Assembly: GCA_036245525.1 (NCBI GenBank)
Contig: BTPG01000003.1
Location: forward strand, 215,146,949 to 215,210,948
Direction: 5' to 3'
DNA length: 64,000 bases
Source: Semisulcospira habei
Lineage: Eukaryota > Mollusca > Gastropoda > Semisulcospiridae
A program made the translations under genes and the position numbers. A model generated the notes under the pieces. The model was not told the origin of the DNA, searched no databases, and saw only the letters and a list, made by a program, of their open reading frames with translations. Positions 26,113 to 36,830 of this stretch are shown one piece after another (the stretch's first letter is position 1; every line of letters begins with the position of its first letter).

Positions 26113-26215
26113 GTACGACTAATCTGTGGAAAAAATTGGGATTTTGTGTTGGTTTTGTTGTGGCATAATGCTATTGCCTGTAAGGACGCACCGCATGCCG
26201 TACTTTACAAGTAGT

Positions 26216-26659
26216 AACTTCAGTAATTTGTTCTTGACCTCTTACAAACAAGATATATTCATCATTCCGAAAACATTGTGATATTTTGTCCAAAGATCAA
26301 ACACAACAAAGCTTATCACAACCGTATATTCATTTGGACTGATCATAACAATTATTTAGTCGATCCTGAGAAAATACTGAACGACTATCTGCAGTATTTT
26401 TTTCAAGCAATTTCAAAGGCAGCCGACTTTGTTTATTGTTGATGATTGCTCTGCCGAGAAATACATTGTTAAGAAGTGAAATACATTGGCAGAACTTGCC
26501 TTCAGTGACAGACAAACAAACATCAGTGTCTGGATTCTCTCTCGGAACTACAATGCAGTACTGAATATTTTCGTGAACAAATAAAATTTAACTGTTTGTT
26601 TTACTCTAAAGATCATGACAGCTTTGAAGACTGCCTCATAGAGAACGATGTAATACCTG
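26216..26659 (+). pseudogene. Packaging-ATPase remnant (second Polinton-like copy)
   Basis: The DNA and broken translation closely follow the ATPase gene at 50440-51067: KHNKAYHNR near 26310, DPEKILNDYLQYF near 26365, NTLAELAFSDRQTNISVW near 26490. The N-terminal Walker A region is missing to the left, and the gene is cut at 26659 by the LTR retrotransposon. Stops and frameshifts are frequent. Together with the reversed fragments at 31737-33558 it fits one older, inverted copy of the 40-51 kb element. Confidence 0.85.
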
Positions 26660-27271
26660 TGTCACGACCCCGCTTCCGGGGTGCGAACTATGAGTGCTGT
26701 CACTCGAGATTCACCCAACCCACACTAACACAAACCTAACACAAACACCAGAGGAACAATAACAACGACGTTTATTAAATATAACCCTAACAAAAAACCA
26801 ACTATTCACACTCAATCCTAATCACACTCACCCGTCACATCCACACACACATACGTCCAAACTCCCCGTAGGGACGCCACAGAAGGACGACACAGCTACT
26901 TGAGGCGGCGGCAAATGGACAACCACGCCCGCACAAACCCCCCTCAGAGACTATGTTGAAAAAACGACTGCTTTCGTTCGCTGGTGTTTTGCGACTCACT
27001 AGTAATTTCGAAACCGTTAGGTTGGCGAAAAACTGCTCACTACCTCACGTGATAAAAATTCACGTGAAGCAGGTACCACCCGATGACGATAAGACTGGGT
27101 GGCCACGTGGCTGCACGCCGTCCACCCAACCTCCCGCAAAGCAGCAAATACACGTGTAAAGGCCATATACTACATACCTACGCTAACGTTACCCGGTGAC
27201 TGACTAAACCCTGTCACCCCTCTAAACTTACCCTCCTACAAAATTAGACAGAAAAAAATCGTGTCGTGACA
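26660..27271 (-). repeat. 3' LTR of the deleted gypsy element
   Basis: The minus strand runs from TGTCACGACACGA at 27271 to gcggggtcgtgaca at 26660, 612 bp with TG...CA ends. The first 208 bp on the plus strand (26660-26867) match 30843-31050 with few differences. A related start (gtaagtttagaggggtgaca) recurs at 38470. Confidence 0.82.
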
Positions 27272-27399
27272 CACCTCCCCCCTAAGACAAAACTAACAGT
27301 TTTTGTTTCTTTATCCTATCACGACACGACATTCCTACTTAGAAAAACATCGATTACGTACTGATATGTCATCTCTATACAAACATTCGGAAAAAAAGA

Positions 27400-27830
27400 A
27401 AAGAAAAAACTCCTGGCCTTACCTCGCACTCGCCTAACGCAGTGCGCAGCAGTAAGCCGGTAAAAATGCCTGCATGCTGCCCAAGGCAGTCTGTACCGTC
27501 CGTGGTACGTCGGGACACTCAAATCTCAAGTCCACAACGGACAACTCCTCCCGATTTTCACCTCCTACGACAGTAGCTACGCCGACTCTCTCGTGGAATA
27601 GTTTTAACAGGTTAGCATGGAGTAACTTAGTTTTGCCTCCTACCTTTACTTGGTAATCGCACTCCCCCTGTCGCCCTAAGGGACCACTTCATACGGACCT
27701 CGCCAACTCATTTCTAACTTCTTGTGCTTGGTGGGTAGCAGAAGTAACACCTTGTCTCCTACTTGGAACTGACGGCGTTTGGCTTTCTTGTCGAAATGAC
27801 GTTTCCCTTGGCGCTAGCTTTCCTTATGTT
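27400..27830 (-). pseudogene. Gypsy integrase C-terminal scrap
   Basis: Read from about 27830 down in a frame shifted from its upstream neighbour, the minus strand gives FDKKAKRRQFQVGDKVLLLL, then SWRGPYEVV (about 27695). This is the GPY/F module at the end of gypsy integrases. Downstream it continues for about 100 codons with a short interruption and no recognised domain. The preceding catalytic core is absent. Confidence 0.7.
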
Positions 27831-28256
27831 TCCCTTTGCTATCTCACAGGTTTCCTCGACTAACTTTCCTGACGTTCTACCTAACTTCGGGCTAGTCCCT
27901 TTCTTAGCACGGTTCTTCGCTTTAACTAAAGTCTCATCCTTCTCACTAATCGCTGCTACCTGAGGATGTGGTTTAGGGTGCTGTCTGGTACGTAAGGGTC
28001 GGTCGTCTTCGAGCTTTACCTCGCGCTCGTCTAACGCAGCGCGCAGCGGCAAGTCTGTGACGATGTCCGCGTACTGCTCGACTAAGTCTTTACTGTCCTG
28101 GTGTACGTCAGAGCACTCGGGATCTAAATGCACGTCCCTGGGTGTCCCAGCTGCCGTCAACCTCGCTGTCGGTAAGTTGTCAACAACGTATACCTCTTTC
28201 CAGTCTTCGCCTTCTTCTATCACTACAGCGGTAGCTACACACACTCCCTCCTGCAA
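27759..28256 (-). pseudogene. Gypsy protease/RT linker fused to integrase tail
   Basis: The open frame begins in the linker between protease and reverse transcriptase (QEGVCVATAVVIEEGEDW; LVEQYADIVTDLP) and within about 30 codons passes into sequence that normally lies near the integrase C-terminus (CEIAKGNIRKASAKG). The junction near 27960-28000 therefore marks a deletion of RT, RNase H and the integrase core, several kilobases in a full element. What remains is a chimera without enzymatic domains. Confidence 0.7.
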
Positions 28257-28284
28257 CTGGCTACTCGCGGAGTCAACAACTAAC

Positions 28285-29034
28285 TTACGCGATTCCGGAA
28301 TGGCTGCCTTCTGCCCTCGCCTGAGCTCGGGTCTGTATCGCAGCGACTACGGCACACTGCTTCCCATCTACGGCGACAGGACTACGCTGCTCGTCCTCGA
28401 AGACTACCCAGTTGCCTAGTATGACGTCGGGAATAGAATCTTCAATGACTATCAGCTCTACGGTCCCCCTCACCAACTGCGAGTCCAACTCAACAAAAGC
28501 AGTGGGATACTTTCCCGCCTTAGATGGATCGGCCAACACCACCTCGATCTCACGACCTGTCAAATCCTCTGGTCGCACCCACCTCGACGCTACAGCTCCC
28601 ATCACAGCTCCCGTATCCCTCATAACTCTGACAGGACTACCTCTAAGCTGTCTTGTACTCCAATGATTGTACGGCTGGATACTACTAACGGTGCTGATGA
28701 GCTCTCCCTGAATCAGGCTGGCGTTCGGATTCACTGTCACTTGATTCAAAAGGTTAGGCTGCTTACACTGCCTCGCTACGTGCCCCTTCTTCCCACATCT
28801 GTAACACTCGATCGGACTATTTCCTCCCTGAATCTCCCTCGGTTTAGCCTCTTCTTTCTTGCCTCCACTAGACGGTTTATCTACCCTACCGGTCGAATCG
28901 CTAAGTCTAGGTCCCTTCCTAACACTAGGTACTCCCCCAAACACAGGTCTCTTAGTCACGGCCCTCTTAGCGTCTATGTGCAGCTGACCTAGCTCCGCTG
29001 CCTTCTCACCGTTCTCGGGAAGACGTTCCCTCAC
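28285..29034 (-). CDS. Gag C-terminus (zinc knuckle) and aspartic protease
   Basis: This 249-codon frame carries a CCHC knuckle (CYRCGKKGHVARQC, about residues 98-111), which binds RNA during packaging, and then the protease active-site triad in MRDTGAVMGAV (about residues 158-168), ending with the VILGNWVVFEDE block typical of retropepsins. A basic, proline-rich linker precedes the knuckle. The frame upstream belongs to gag at 29166-30026, and a stop and frameshift near 29040-29160 separate them. It is intact enough to be translated but probably serves no autonomous element. Confidence 0.75.
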   Translation of the reverse strand: MRERLPENGEKAAELGQLHIDAKRAVTKRPVFGGVPSVRKGPRLSDSTGRVDKPSSGGKKEEAKPREIQGGNSPIECYRCGKKGHVARQCKQPNLLNQVTVNPNASLIQGELISTVSSIQPYNHWSTRQLRGSPVRVMRDTGAVMGAVASRWVRPEDLTGREIEVVLADPSKAGKYPTAFVELDSQLVRGTVELIVIEDSIPDVILGNWVVFEDEQRSPVAVDGKQCAVVAAIQTRAQARAEGSHSGIA

Positions 29035-29165
29035 GAACAGCTCTAACTACGGACTCATGATAGAATATAGTTGCTCCGTGATAAAAGCGTCCAACACGTC
29101 AACTACACTCCCTATGTCTCTCTTGGCTAAAGAAAACCACCTCTTCACTAGAGTGTGTAACCGAC

Positions 29166-30026
29166 TCAAAAACTGCGGAAACGTTCGGCTCCTTCCTTAC
29201 GTACCTCCCTGAACTGCTTTCGGTAGTACTCGGCGTCTCTCCGAAAACGTTTCAGGAGCGCATCCCTAACGATACTGAAATATTGGGCTTGCTCTGGACT
29301 CAGCTTTATGTACGTCTCTCTAGCTTCCCCTGACAGTAAAGGTGATAGTCTAGCAGACCAGATTTCCCTTCGCCAACCCTGAGTCTCGGCTATCAGCTCG
29401 AAGTGCTGAAGGTAACTCTCTATGTCTTCTTTCCCATCAAAAGGTAAAAGTCTGACACGATACCCATCTGACTGGCTACGCTGACTTTGCTGTGCTAATG
29501 CCTGTTCTCTAGCCCTTCTCTCTTCTTCTAACTTGGCTTGAAATCTTTCTCTGTCGTCTGACCTTTCTTCAGCCCTTTCTCTACGGTCTAACTCTCTCTG
29601 TTCCTGTTCAACCCTTTCCCTACGCTCTCTATGTTCTCGTTCAGCTTCGAATTTCCTCTCTAGTAGCCTCATCTCCTGGTTTCTCCTAGCCGACTCCTGA
29701 TCTTTACTGACAGACCCCATCACAAAATTGGCTAATACTACGTCTGCCAATCCCATGCTCATCCCCAACTCCGTGTATCTGACATAAGGATCAGAAACGC
29801 CTAGTCCTACAGAACCTTTGGCCTCTACCGGGGATAACAGTGCTGCCATACGAGGGTTTGGAAAGGAAGGCGTACTCACTGCGAACGCTGCCCCAGCCTG
29901 ACACGACGGGGTGGTTCCAACAGTCAACGAGTCTGCCGTCGCCTCAGCCAGCTGTGCCTGGTCCTTCGCAGCCCTACTATCGCCGGCTCTGGTCAGCATA
30001 GTGCCCGGAGACGGGTGTCCTGACAC
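29166..30026 (-). CDS. Retrotransposon Gag, N-terminal and capsid part
   Basis: This frame has 286 codons. After a low-complexity N-terminus come a Glu/Arg-rich coiled coil (about residues 105-195, EREHRERRERVEQEQRELD) and then a retrotransposon capsid start (LPFDGKEDIESYLQHFE, about 198-214; ETQGWRREIWSARLSPLL) with the usual EAY/ETY...W block. Gag assembles into virus-like particles. The frame is cut at 29166, and the end of the capsid domain lies in another frame (about 29045-29160). The start codon is the first ATG after the leader. Confidence 0.8.
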   Translation of the reverse strand: MSGHPSPGTMLTRAGDSRAAKDQAQLAEATADSLTVGTTPSCQAGAAFAVSTPSFPNPRMAALLSPVEAKGSVGLGVSDPYVRYTELGMSMGLADVVLANFVMGSVSKDQESARRNQEMRLLERKFEAEREHRERRERVEQEQRELDRRERAEERSDDRERFQAKLEEERRAREQALAQQSQRSQSDGYRVRLLPFDGKEDIESYLQHFELIAETQGWRREIWSARLSPLLSGEARETYIKLSPEQAQYFSIVRDALLKRFRRDAEYYRKQFREVRKEGAERFRSF

Positions 30027-30309
30027 TCAAGGAAAAAGACGAAAGCTGAACAACAGAACGCCCTACACGTAACACTTAACACTTAAGACGAGACAATCAA
30101 ATAAACGACGAAAACAAACGGAAGACGGAGCCGGAGGGTCCCCTGTTGCCCAGGCCTTGGCAGCAGAGTTACACGCAACAACCCCCCGTTTCGCACTGCT
30201 CGGGGTGTGAGCCCTAGAGCAATACTCCCTCACTCACGACCAACCGCCCGCCTAGTCACTCACTCGACGCGACAACGAAAAAAAAAAAAAAAAACACTAA
30301 CATCTGGGT

Positions 30310-30767
30310 ACTAATAATAATAATAAATAATAATACCGTTATTATATAGGCGCTTTTTCTCAATTTTTGGGCAAATCGACTCAAAGCGCCGCGAACTGAA
30401 ACCCAACACGCACACGCACGTAAAAGACACAGATTTACGCCATTTAAGACAAACACAGTACAAGACAGACGAAGGGCCAGTTCAGCTACTGAAGTTACAG
30501 AGAGTTTTGATCGCTTGTATTTGAAATTTGTAAAGTGGCCTGAAACCGGTACCAAAGTGTGTGTGTGTGTGGGGGGGGGGGATGGGTGGGGGTGGAAGAA
30601 CCGGAGTACCCGGAGAAAGACACCCCGACGATCCGCCCGAATTAACGGTGACACCAGAGGAGAAAAGTCCGACGTCGGAACCCGTTTTCGAACCTCGCAC
30701 CTTTGGCATTTGTGGCAGGCGCCTTAACCACTGCGCCACGGACCGCCCCGCGCCACGGACCGCCCCT
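30310..30767 (-). mobile_element. tRNA-derived SINE, copy S1
   Basis: On the minus strand the head carries an A box (TGGCGCAGTGGTTAAGG) and a B box (GGTTCGAAAAC) as in RNA polymerase III promoters. A body of about 380 bp follows and ends in an ATT-rich tail. Copies occur at 58680-59104 and 60506-60955 (minus) and 55140-55365 (plus). S1 has a duplicated head end (gccacggaccgccccgc). It lies in the leader of the deleted gypsy element, so it inserted later. Confidence 0.88.
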
Positions 30768-30819
30768 AACTAATCTAACCTAACCTAACGATCCACCCAA
30801 CTAATCCCAATAACAATTT

Positions 30820-30839
30820 CGATCCCACCGCTGCCACCA
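30820..30839 (-). promoter_or_regulatory. tRNA-Leu primer-binding site
   Basis: The minus strand reads TGGTGGCAGCGGTGGGATCG three bases inside the LTR end. It complements the 3' end of a typical eukaryotic tRNA-Leu, with one base missing in the T-arm part. This is where reverse transcription would be primed and it fixes the element's orientation. Confidence 0.82.
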
Positions 30840-30842
30840 AAA

Positions 30843-31050
30843 TGTCACGATCCCGCTTCCGGGGTGCGAACTATGAGTGCTGTCACACGAGATTCACCCA
30901 ACACACACTAACACAAACCTAAAACAAACACAAGAGGAACAATAACAACGACGTTTATTAAATATAACCCTAACAAAAAAACAACTATTCACACTCAATC
31001 CTAATCACACTCACCCGTCACATTCACATACACATACGTCCAAACTCCCC
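30843..31050 (-). repeat. 5' LTR of the deleted gypsy element, truncated
   Basis: This segment matches 26660-26867 closely, then diverges abruptly into AT-rich DNA. The outer part of the LTR (its U3) is missing or replaced, so the target duplication cannot be tested on this side. Confidence 0.75.
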
Positions 31051-31530
31051 AAACTAAATACTAATACAAAATACAAAATATATAATAACTAAATTTTCCG
31101 AATTAAATACTATAACCTAAATATCCTATCTAAAGTACAGCCGACCAATATATAATAAAACTACTATCCTTACTAAATATAAAGGAGAACAGTCAGAAAG
31201 GCTTAAACCATACGCCACTAGACCCCGCCGGAAGCACAAGAGTCAAGCGGAGAGTATTACAACACGTGGCTCCTTAAGCAATGCAATAATTCACGTAGCA
31301 CAATAACTATATGAATCAAATAAGCTTGCTTACTAACTCAAAGATCGAGAAAAATGAATACAATGCGTACGCTACTATAACTCTCCAAAGAGATCACGAA
31401 CAACATGTTCGAATTAAACTAGCAAATTATACGTCGACAGCACAAGGCTCTTTTAACTAGCACGTCTTAGGATACGCAAGGTAAAGGACTTAAAACATTA
31501 TCAGGCCACAATAAATCAAAATTCAGTAGC
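31051..31530. other. AT-rich DNA, no gene
   Basis: The segment lies between the truncated LTR and a LINE scrap. It shows no coding potential, no match to the other LTR and no other recognisable repeat. Confidence 0.5.
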
Positions 31531-31536
31531 AGTAGC

Positions 31537-31736
31537 ATGCCAATGAAAGAACAAACTGAATTTTCTGAAAAACTGAATGAGTTCTATTTTAGATTTGAGA
31601 AAGATGATCTGAAGGATGATTTAGATAGCATGATTTCCCAGCTTGAAGTAAATGTGGCAGGCAATGTTGATGAAGACTTCTGTGCATGCCCAGTATGCCT
31701 CACCGTACCAGCACGCCATGCTTCACAAATAATTGA
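31537..31736 (+). pseudogene. LINE fragment (endonuclease-RT linker)
   Basis: The frame reads SEKLNEFYFRFEKDDLKDD (about 31560-31615), resembling the LN.FY.RF block that precedes reverse transcriptase in L2/Rex/CR1-type LINEs. It is less than 70 codons long, so the call rests on one motif. Confidence 0.4.
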
Positions 31737-32200
31737 TTAATATTGAATTTGAATTCACTTCCATCATCGAGCTGCATGAGTCTAAGGGTATTTTAAAGGG
31801 CCTCGACTAAATATCTTTGTTAACGCAGTGGCTACTGTGGTAGCATTATTGTCAGTTATGGGTTCGGCGTCCTTGTAGCTTGAAGCATTGTCAACAACAG
31901 TCAGTGCATATTATTTGTATCGTTTTTTTTTTTTTTTTATTGTATCATACAGCAAGAACAGAAGATCCATTTGATGGGTGTCATTATGTGTAGTATTTTC
32001 AAACTGAGGTCTTATTATTTTTCTTGGAGCAGTAAATATATTTGCCAAATTGCTTGATTTTTTGGAACCACTGTTTTATTTGTTCAAGTGTGACATCTCC
32101 ATCCACAGCAGCATACAATTTCTGTATTGCAGTATTCCCTTTTCAATAGCCAATTGGAGAGTAATATATTTTTGAAACCTTAACCCCGGCTCCGTCGGTC
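31737..32200 (-). pseudogene. Integrase remnant (second Polinton-like copy)
   Basis: Read on the minus strand in several frames, this follows the integrase at 45254-46210: PRKIIRP near 32040, NDTHQMDLLFLLYDTIKKK near 31975, and a later part ending just after the second catalytic Asp region near 31750. A homopolymer (near 31925-31940), stops and indels make it non-functional. It ends abruptly at about 31737. Confidence 0.8.
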
Positions 32201-32620
32201 ATTTTTTTCTAGCAATAAAAACTCCTGTAAAATATACAAATGTCATTCCTACTAGAACAAATATTATTTCTCCATTTCTTTGTTTTGGGCTATTTTGGTA
32301 GTAGTCGCTAAGTTTTGGTTGTGGGATGATCATGTCTTTGCCAGTAACAAGAAAATATTCTTTGATAGCGTCATCAACATTTGAAAATGTATGCTGTGCA
32401 TGACCTTCCAACCTGAGTTTTTCATTGATAAAATCAAGTTTCTCTATTCTTTGCTTTTCATACTCTTGTTTAGCTTGTGCTAATTTTTCTGATGCTTCGT
32501 TGTGACGCTTTATCTTTTCTGCTGATTCCTCTCTACCCACTTTTGAAAGGAGATAGTTTGATCTGCTAAATGCAATTGCATTAACAACAGCTCCCCCAAT
32601 CATAACAGCTAGTGTTGCAA
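32199..32620 (-). CDS. Coiled-coil membrane protein, second copy
   Basis: Its translation is nearly the same as that of the gene at 44836-45267: small-residue N-terminus (GGAVVNAIAFSRSNYLL), a charged coiled coil (KIKRHNEASEKLAQAKQEYE), the conserved HAQHTFSNVDDAIKEYFLV block, and a C-terminal transmembrane segment (IIFVLVGMTFVYFTGVFIA). The frame is open over 134 codons, although a homopolymer disturbs the first codons. Function is unknown. Preservation of this frame while the neighbours decay may be chance or recent origin. Confidence 0.7.
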
Positions 32621-32632
32621 TTTTTTTTTTAT

Positions 32633-32862
32633 TTACATAGATACATTTTCTGGAATAATTGCTTGCTTGATGAGAAAGTCTTTTGTTGCAATTGTCATTG
32701 TGACAACTGCTACTAGTTTAGCACTGTCTTTAAAATCTACTTTACCCAAGTCTGGAGAATGCATTTTGAGTAGACTCCACCCGGCATAGTGTAAGATACT
32801 GCTAGTCCACTTATTACAGCAAAGTGATAGAAAAGGGTCATTATGTTCTTTGTGTCACTCAT
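32633..32862 (-). pseudogene. Small membrane-protein remnant (second copy)
   Basis: This matches the 76-codon gene at 44594-44824 in DNA and in broken frames, with start ATG at 32862 and a stop in the middle (near 32740). Confidence 0.75.
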
Positions 32863-33130
32863 TTTCTTATGCCACAAATTTCTTATGTTAGTAGTGACAC
32901 CAGTGCTGGGGTCAGGGCTGTTGATGGTGGGTCAGTTACATGAGCCTTTTCTGTTAAGGCCTGAAGCTGTAATTTGTTTGTCTGTTATATTCAGCTAATC
33001 TTTGTTCCCGCCTCAACCCGGCCTAGAATTTTAGTCTTTGTCACCATTTCAACCTGCGTCAAGACAGGGCTCAGTTGTGGAGTCGTCTGGGTGTCGTCCA
33101 TTTTCTTCTGCTTTAAAATTTATTTTAGAA
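32863..33130 (-). pseudogene. Remnant of the 138-codon membrane-protein gene (second copy)
   Basis: The minus strand resembles 44142-44558 at its ends (the start MDDTQT-like near 33100 and the end near 32880), but most of the middle, including the transmembrane segment, is deleted. Confidence 0.6.
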
Positions 33131-33558
33131 AAATCAATATGACTCCCAGTAACAAGCAAGGTTACCAGAGGTGCAAGATAATTCCCAAACTTGTAAAACA
33201 TGAGGCATGCTAATTTGCCAATTGAACTTGAAACAATAGGGTTGCTTTCGAGATCGTGTGATAGACTGTCAGTATCAACAGGGAGGAAGTGACTCACAGC
33301 TTTTGTGCATAGGCAGACAAGAGATTGACTCACATCACGGGTCATAACTGACGCAATATGATTTTCCTATTTAGCATGTAGTTTAATTAGCTCGTCAGGG
33401 TTGAGAGATGCTATATCTTCTGTCATGTATTGTTTTCCGAGAAAAGCGTTTGATTTTTCAGAAACAACTACAGAGAAAAGGCGCTGTTTTTTAGAGTTCA
33501 AGTCTTTGTTCTTTACAGCACAGATATTACTTAGAAGAAGTAATTCATCTTGATTCAT
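33049..33558 (-). pseudogene. 175-codon orphan gene, second copy, one stop
   Basis: This matches the gene at 43685-44212 along its length (MNQDELLLLSNICAVKN; SIGKLACLMFYKFGNYLAP), but an in-frame stop near 33368 splits it. As in the complete copy, its end overlaps the next gene. No family is recognised. Confidence 0.8.
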
Positions 33559-33925
33559 TTTATAATGTAATATAATAATTTTGATTCTATAATTAATCTC
33601 ACTGTGTCAGCATTGATAGATTAATTAATCTTTGATTACATATGACAGCATTAATAATTTAGGTGGGGTGGGATATCTGCCTTAATAATCATGGGTTGAC
33701 AGCTGATAAAAAAAAAAACCCATAGCTTCAATTATTTCCGAAATAAAACTAATGAGCATAGACAATCAAAGAGTTGGTTGCAATGGGTGGAGTTCGTTAG
33801 TCTGAATGGTTAGTTAGCTTGAGTAACCTTTTGTTTATGGGAGGGGTGGGTGTCAACTGTCCAATCTCCTTTCACTGTACCTTTGTTTTTTTTTCCCCCT
33901 TGGTTCTTTACCTTATTATCTGAAC

Positions 33926-34720
33926 ATGCCTTATACAACTATGAACAGGCCCTGGAAAAAAAGACAACAATTCCATATCAGTCACCTAAATGTCTACCAC
34001 CTGGCAAACAAAGTTCAGGATGTCTGTGTTTATGTTAATTCCCCCAACTATTTCCATATATTTGGTTTAACTGAGACTCGTTTGGCCGCCCACATCAGTA
34101 ACGAAGCCATCGCCATCCGAGATTATTCTATAATCAGCAGAGACCCATGTGTACAGGGTGAGACAGGTGTAGCGGTATATATCCATCAATCCATTCTACA
34201 CATAACCCGCAGGTGACAAGACCTAAAAACTTGTGATGTAGAATGTATTTGGGTAGAAATCAAACACTCTAAATCTCCGCCCTTACTTGTCAGGTTTCTG
34301 TATCAAAACCCTGCAGCCACCTTTGAGTGGTACGACAGATTTTTACACAAGATCGATAAAACAGACATTCACAACAAAGATGTTCTCCTTCTAGGAGATT
34401 TTAAATTTGACTTTCTTAAACCACATCCATCATCGGAATGTACTACTACCCTAGTCGGTCTCCACCAATTATTAACATTGCCCACCAGAATTAAGCCATC
34501 ATCAGCCACTATTATAGACCATATTTATACCAATAAACCCTAAGCAGTTAGTAACACTCAAGTTAATAATCTTAGTGTAATCAATCACTATCTGGTTAGC
34601 TGCACATGGCTGTCAAAACTTCCAAAGCTAAAAAGCAAGTGCATAACTTACAGATCATTTAAAAACATTAATGAAAGTGTATTTTTGGCTGATTTAGCCA
34701 CAGCACGGTTCATCGACGTG
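33926..34720 (+). pseudogene. LINE endonuclease, broken
   Basis: Visible blocks are FHISHLNVYHLANKVQDV (about 33970-34025), FGLTETRL (about 34060; the catalytic Glu block) and GETGVAVYI (about 34165). After a stop near 34214 the frame resumes with LLLGDFKFDFL-like sequence (about 34385) and TIIDHIY (about 34510). This is the block order of APE-like endonucleases. Confidence 0.75.
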
Positions 34721-35402
34721 TATGAGTCACCCAAATAAAGCATTAGGTACCTGGTACCGTATCTTTCTTAGTGTGCTGAACAAACACGCGCCTTTGAGAC
34801 AAAAAAAGAGAGAAATACGCTACCGTTCCACCATGGCTGACTGCAAATCTGATTGAGGCTATGGAACACAGAGACGAGCTGAGAAGAGAGAAACGGTTTT
34901 ACTAAATACAAACACAGCGTAATTGTGTTAAATATATGATTTTAAATGCAAAGAGATCTGTTTTCGATAAAGTAGTTAAACAAAACAAAGATTCATCCAC
35001 TGTATGGTGTGCCATTAATTTAGTAACTAGAGATACAAATAAAAATAGTGCGCTTTACACCCCACCTCACTGCAAATAAGTTTAATGACCACTTCACCTC
35101 TTTAGCAGAATCATTAATCTGAACAGGAAATAATTCATGTGAGTATGTTTGTCTGAATGCGCTAGTAGACCACTGTACCTGGAAAAAATACGAACAAAGA
35201 ACCATTCATGATACCGCCTATAGCAGTCCACAAAGTGGGCAAATTAATTACCTCAATGGAAAATTAAAAGTCATCTGGGCCTGATAAGATCAGCTAAACA
35301 ATACTCAAGATATCTCTTCCATATATTGTCAAAAGTATTACATATATTTACAATCTCTGTATAAAACAAAACTGTTTTCCTGACGCATTTAAAGACACAA
35401 AA

Positions 35403-36620
35403 GTGATACCCCTACCAAAATCAAGATATCTGAGTGAAATCAACAACTTTTGCCCCATATCACTATTACCTGTTTTGTTGAAGCCTTTAGAGCGGCACAA
35501 CCATAAGCATCTATCTGAATACTTAGAAAACCGCAATCTCATCCAGTCACTGCAGTCATGCTTCAGATCGAACCATTTTTGTCACACTGCCTTGATAAGA
35601 ATGGCATATGCCTGGTTATCATCTATTAATGATTCCAAACTAACAAGTGCAGTGTTCTTAGACTTCCATAAAGCCTTTGACATTCTAAAACATGGCATAC
35701 TTATAAAGAAACTTTTCTTATATATATATACTAAAAGTGCATCAGTGTTTTTCAAATCCTACCTAGAAAACAGAAGACAAAACCATCTTCTTAATGGTAC
35801 ATACTCTAGTCAATGCGTAGTCAAGCATGGCATGCCCCAGGGCTCTATTTTAGGCCCTCTTTTATTCTGTTTGTCCATCAACGACCTTCCACTCACAATT
35901 AGCAATGATAGTGTTGCCTGCGATATGTTTGCTGATGATACTGAGATACACACTCCCGATAAGGATTTGTTAGTAATTGACACACACCTACAAAACAATT
36001 TACAGGACATTGACAACTGGTGTAGTAACAATTCCATGATCTTAAACCCTGCAAAGACTAACTTTATGGTTGTAAGTAGCCGTCAAGAGCACCAGCTTGG
36101 CTTTCTCTCACTCAGCTTGTCCCTTCAAGGCAAACCTATCAGCAATGTAACGGAACATCATCTTTTCTGTGTTACTGTAGATAGCCAGTTTAAAGGGCAA
36201 TCCCATATTTGTAACATAAAAAAATTATGTAAGACAATATCAAAGAAACTGTTATTTTATCCAAGTTAAAACATAAAGCTGATGTAGAAACACGAAAAAT
36301 GTTATTTCAATTCCCACATCAGGACACATAGAGATTATGCGTCTACCGTGTGGGATGGTGCAAGCAAGGTCCAGTTAAAGAGGCTGAACTCTCTTCAACT
36401 AACAGCCTCGAAACTTATCCTTTCAGACCCTAACTCAAAAACGGATAATAAATGGAAAACCTTAAAAATTCTACCCCTGAAAAATAATTTATTACACAAT
36501 AAGGGAATAACGATGTTCAAAGTATTCAATAACAAAATCCCCGATTATATTAAGAAAATGTTTCCTTCCCGGCATCAACATACTCAGATCAAGGCAGTCC
36601 ATTACTGTGCCACAACCTAA
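35403..36620 (+). pseudogene. LINE reverse transcriptase
   Basis: RT blocks are present in order: NNFCPISLLPVLLKPLE (about 35440), SCFRSNHFCHTALIR (about 35555), AVFLDFHKAFDIL (about 35650), KHGMPQGSILGPLLF (about 35825), MFADDTEIH (about 35925) and NPAKTNFMVVSS (about 36045). The 288-codon frame stops at about 36269 and the C-terminal region continues at 36348 (RLNSLQLTASKLIL; MFKVFNNKIPDYIKKMF). The FADD catalytic box is intact. A related C-terminal scrap is at 58159-58310. Confidence 0.85.
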
Positions 36621-36728
36621 AATCGATCTCTACAAGACACGTTTAGCGTTCTCCCGTGCTAGCAAGTGGAACACGTTGCTCAACAACAGTTATATCTTCA
36701 GCTAATACAAAATGCTAATACTGCAAGT

Positions 36729-36729
<1 letters not shown>

Positions 36730-36800
<71 letters not shown>

Positions 36801-36830
36801 TGCGTGTACACACGTGCGCGCGTGTGAGTG
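36730..36830. repeat. (TG)n microsatellite
   Basis: A TG array of about 64 bp is followed by a less regular TG-rich tail to about 36840. All Cys-Val frames here are artefacts. Confidence 0.95.

Larger units (their letters stand above)
26660..31050 (-). mobile_element. Second Ty3/gypsy-type element, internally deleted
   Basis: LTR sequence (ending in ..tcgtgaca on the minus strand) occurs at 26660-27271 and 30843-31050. A tRNA-Leu primer-binding site adjoins the right LTR (30820-30839) and a purine tract (ttaggggggagg) adjoins the left LTR. The interior encodes gag, a zinc knuckle, a protease and then only a scrap of the integrase C-terminus; reverse transcriptase, RNase H and most of integrase are deleted. 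A SINE sits between the primer site and gag. The element interrupts the older Polinton-like copy. It could move only with enzymes supplied by another copy. Confidence 0.85.
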
